Assembly (NCBI GenBank): GCA_017398335.1
Contig: JAFQGK010000035.1
Span: forward strand, 26,693-90,692
Length of the DNA: 64,000 bases
Direction of reading: 5' to 3'
Source of the DNA: Bacteroidales bacterium
GTDB taxonomy: Bacteria > Bacteroidota > Bacteroidia > Bacteroidales > UBA932
A program made the translations under genes and the position numbers. Positions within the stretch are counted from its first letter, which is position 1. Each line of letters begins with the position of its first letter. Positions 62,522 to 64,000 of the stretch are shown here, in pieces. The notes beneath the pieces are model-generated. The model saw nothing but the letters and a program-made list of their open reading frames with translations. It was not told where the DNA came from and made no database searches.

Positions 62522-62983
62522 ATGAAAAGATATCTTATAACATTACTCGGCATCATCTGCCTTATCTGCTCTTGCGAAAAGCCGGAAACGACAATAACTG
62601 AGGGTTCACCGGAATTTTCCGGTCAGATGACTGTCCTTTATGAAGGTGAGGAATTCCTTCAGAACGATATAAAGATCCAGGTTGAGTTCGATCAGTCGAA
62701 GAGTACTGTGGATATAATGCTGAAGAAGGTAAAGTTTGTTCCGGCTATGCCGGTGAAACTGGACATCAGTATTCTTAAAGTACCCGTCACCCTGCAAGAT
62801 GATGGTTCTTGGAAAATATCAGGAGATGATATAATCCCTTGGGCAATGGGAGGGCCATATGACACCTACCGAGTTGACGACCTCAAAGGCACTCTCACTG
62901 ACACAACCTGCGAATTTTCACTTGGTTTCTATAACACTAAGAAACAGGCGAACTATCCTACAAGTTACTCAGGAGTGCTGTAA
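62522..62983 (+). CDS. Small lipoprotein, possibly calycin-like
   Basis: A 153-residue lipoprotein (lipobox LICSC). The body begins PEFSGQMTVLYEGEEF and alternates short strands (IKIQVEFDQSKSTVDIMLKK, MPVKLDISILKVPVTL) in a pattern like the calycin-like beta-barrel domain found in Bacteroidales lipoproteins; I am not certain. It follows the TonB receptor by 10 bases and may be its accessory surface protein. It converges with the minus-strand gene at 62990. Confidence 0.65.
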   Translation: MKRYLITLLGIICLICSCEKPETTITEGSPEFSGQMTVLYEGEEFLQNDIKIQVEFDQSKSTVDIMLKKVKFVPAMPVKLDISILKVPVTLQDDGSWKISGDDIIPWAMGGPYDTYRVDDLKGTLTDTTCEFSLGFYNTKKQANYPTSYSGVL

Positions 62984-62989
62984 TAAACC

Positions 62990-63454
62990 CTACTTCTTCT
63001 TGTCAAGATTCTTCAGATCCTCGACACCGAAATCCCCGATAAGGCTGAAAAGTGAATAATCCTTTGGGTTGAACACAACCAGCTCCTTTACAAGGTTGTT
63101 CCGAACCGGGCATCCATATACTTCTACAGGACGTCCTTCCTCACCTGGTTTGATACCATAATATACATATTCTTCCTTCAGAATCACGCGCAGTTTCTGG
63201 AGGAATTCTGCTTTCCGGTCAGCCGTCGCCTTAGGCATCTTGCAGACAGTGACGACCTGTACAACATCAGCCAAGGGACCTAATGGTGTCTTGCGTATTG
63301 CTCCCCTGGCAAACGCCATCAGTCCGCCTTTGGCATGGATAACCTGGACGCCCTTATCTTTTGCGTATGAATCCATAAGGTCTTCTGCAGGTGTGCCCGC
63401 ATTGAGGGATATGCCTGCAATAAGGAAGATTAAAGCTATGATTATTCGTTTCAT
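62990..63454 (-). CDS. Small exported protein, possibly DUF4252-like
   Basis: A 154-residue exported protein with signal peptide (MKRIIIALIFLIAGISLNAG). The mature part (PAEDLMDSYAKDKGVQVIHA at its start and ELVVFNPKDYSLFSLIGDFG near its end) resembles the DUF4252 layout common in Bacteroidetes, but this is a weak recognition. The Met at 63454 is preferred over 63499 because the longer form would start inside the rplI terminator and upstream of the -7 box at 63459-63466. Confidence 0.65.
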   Translation of the reverse strand: MKRIIIALIFLIAGISLNAGTPAEDLMDSYAKDKGVQVIHAKGGLMAFARGAIRKTPLGPLADVVQVVTVCKMPKATADRKAEFLQKLRVILKEEYVYYGIKPGEEGRPVEVYGCPVRNNLVKELVVFNPKDYSLFSLIGDFGVEDLKNLDKKK

Positions 63455-63458
63455 TCTG

Positions 63459-63466
63459 CAAATATA
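63459..63466 (-). promoter_or_regulatory. -7 box immediately upstream of the DUF4252-like gene
   Basis: The minus strand reads TATATTTG (TAnnTTTG), ending only 4 bases before the ATG at 63454. A TTTG (63481-63484) lies 14 bases upstream, inside the terminator. If used, it would give a leaderless or near-leaderless transcript. Confidence 0.45.
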
Positions 63467-63496
63467 AAAAATAAGCCGACCAAACGGCCGGCTTAT
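63466..63496 (-). terminator. Intrinsic terminator of the ribosomal protein operon
   Basis: ATAAGCCG and CGGCTTAT (63471-63478, 63489-63496) form an 8-bp stem followed on the minus strand by TTTTTT. It lies about 20 bases after the rplI stop codon. Confidence 0.75.
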
Positions 63497-63516
63497 CAAG
63501 ATTATATGAGTAAAAA

Positions 63517-63960
63517 TTACTCAGCTACGATCTCATACTTGAATGTACCCTTGATGTCCTTGTAGCACTTTACAGTTGCCTCGTATACACCAAGTTCCTT
63601 AGCTGTCTCAGCTGCAGTGATGTCCTTCTTGTCGATCTCGAATCCTACTGCTGCAAGAGCCTCAGCAAGCTGAGCTGTAGTAACTGAACCATAGATCTTG
63701 CCTGACTCGCTTACCTTTACAGCAACCTGTACTGTAGTCTCAGCAAGCTTAGCAGCAAGAGCCTCAGCGTCACCTACGAACTTAGCGATCTTGTGAGCCC
63801 TCTGACGGAGGTTCTCAGCGTGTACCTTCTTTGCCGAAGGAGTCGCCATGATAGCGTAACCCTGTGGGATAAGGTAGTTGACAGCGTATCCTGTCTTTAC
63901 ATTGACGATATCGTCTGCGTGGCCAAGGTTTGCCACATCCTTCTTAAGAATAATCTCCAT
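63517..63960 (-). CDS. rplI: 50S ribosomal protein L9
   Basis: A 147-residue ribosomal protein that binds 23S rRNA domain V. The N-terminal domain is MEIILKKDVANLGHADDIVN and VKTGYAVNYLIPQGYAIMAT; a long connecting helix (about 45-75) leads to the C-terminal domain (SGKIYGSVTTAQLAEAL). It is preceded by a strong AGGAGGA ribosome-binding site (63968-63974) 7 bases before the ATG and lies 16 bases after rpsR, the usual rpsF-rpsR-rplI arrangement. Confidence 0.97.
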   Translation of the reverse strand: MEIILKKDVANLGHADDIVNVKTGYAVNYLIPQGYAIMATPSAKKVHAENLRQRAHKIAKFVGDAEALAAKLAETTVQVAVKVSESGKIYGSVTTAQLAEALAAVGFEIDKKDITAAETAKELGVYEATVKCYKDIKGTFKYEIVAE

Positions 63961-63976
63961 ATTGCTGTCCTCCTTA

Positions 63977-64000
63977 TTATTTCAAAAGGTCTGTTACGTA
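63977..64000 (-). CDS. rpsR: 30S ribosomal protein S18, C-terminal end only (partial)
   Basis: The last 24 bases of the window read, on the minus strand, YVTDLLK and a TAA stop. This matches the C-terminal end of Bacteroidetes S18, and the position directly before rplI is where rpsR is expected. The rest lies beyond the right edge. Confidence 0.8.
   Translation of the reverse strand, partial: YVTDLLK

Overview
The window looks like a chromosomal segment of a Bacteroidales bacterium, probably gut-associated. The grounds are two SusC/SusD pairs, BACON and fimbrillin-like lipoproteins, an ECF sigma/FecR/STN-SusC cassette, many lipoprotein signals, and Bacteroidetes-type promoters (-7 box TAnnTTTG with a TTTG or TTG about 20 bases upstream). 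The family or genus cannot be fixed by eye. There is no rRNA, prophage, transposase or CRISPR array. One tRNA (Arg, ACG) is present.

Layout. 1-2222 (minus): leuS 5' end, a fusion of a degenerate M28 peptidase with a TonB C-terminal domain, and a SPOR lipoprotein. 2297-4425 (plus): CapA-like phosphoesterase and PhoH. 4460-8333 (minus): TPR protein and gyrA. 8422-15584 (plus): ClpA/ClpC-type ATPase, AI-2E family permease, two alpha/beta hydrolases and a CotH-like lipoprotein. 15710-19687 (minus): M64 peptidase, FAD-dependent oxidoreductase and tsaD. 19870-35034 (plus): an 11-gene transport and surface-lipoprotein operon driven by an ECF sigma/FecR pair, ending at a strong hairpin. 35271-42536 (plus): TamB, RsmI-like methyltransferase and an ABC-F ATPase. 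42540-57480 (minus): a SusC/SusD locus framed by a GlpT-type permease and several phosphoesterases. 57726-60148 (plus): grpE, dnaJ, rplS and tRNA-Arg. 60238-62983 (plus): a TonB receptor and a lipoprotein. 62990-64000 (minus): a small secreted protein, rplI and the 3' end of rpsR.

Two things stand out. First, the 42.5-57.5 kb locus joins an outer-membrane SusC/SusD importer, secreted metallophosphoesterases, a phosphoesterase/glycerophosphodiesterase fusion and a GlpT-like glycerol-3-phosphate permease. It reads as a system for capturing and breaking down glycerophosphate-containing polymers or glycerophosphodiesters; this is inference from gene content. Second, a family of REP/REPIN-like palindromes (stems of the type CCCGAcctgaTCGGG and TTGCCGG...CCGGCAA) occurs at five loci, each with tandem copies of one arm plus a spacer next to a complete hairpin or an inverted pair. 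Between genes the tandem period is 25 or 22 bases. Inside two genes (FAD oxidoreductase and ABC-F ATPase) it is exactly 24 bases and in frame, adding low-complexity loops to otherwise conserved proteins. This resembles the palindromic elements inserted into Rickettsia genes.

Other points of note: a G8 tract near the start of the second susC (possible phase variation), a 49-residue peptide gene with a textbook Shine-Dalgarno between two paralogous surface lipoproteins, and two genes whose promoter -7 box lies only 4-7 bases from the start codon.
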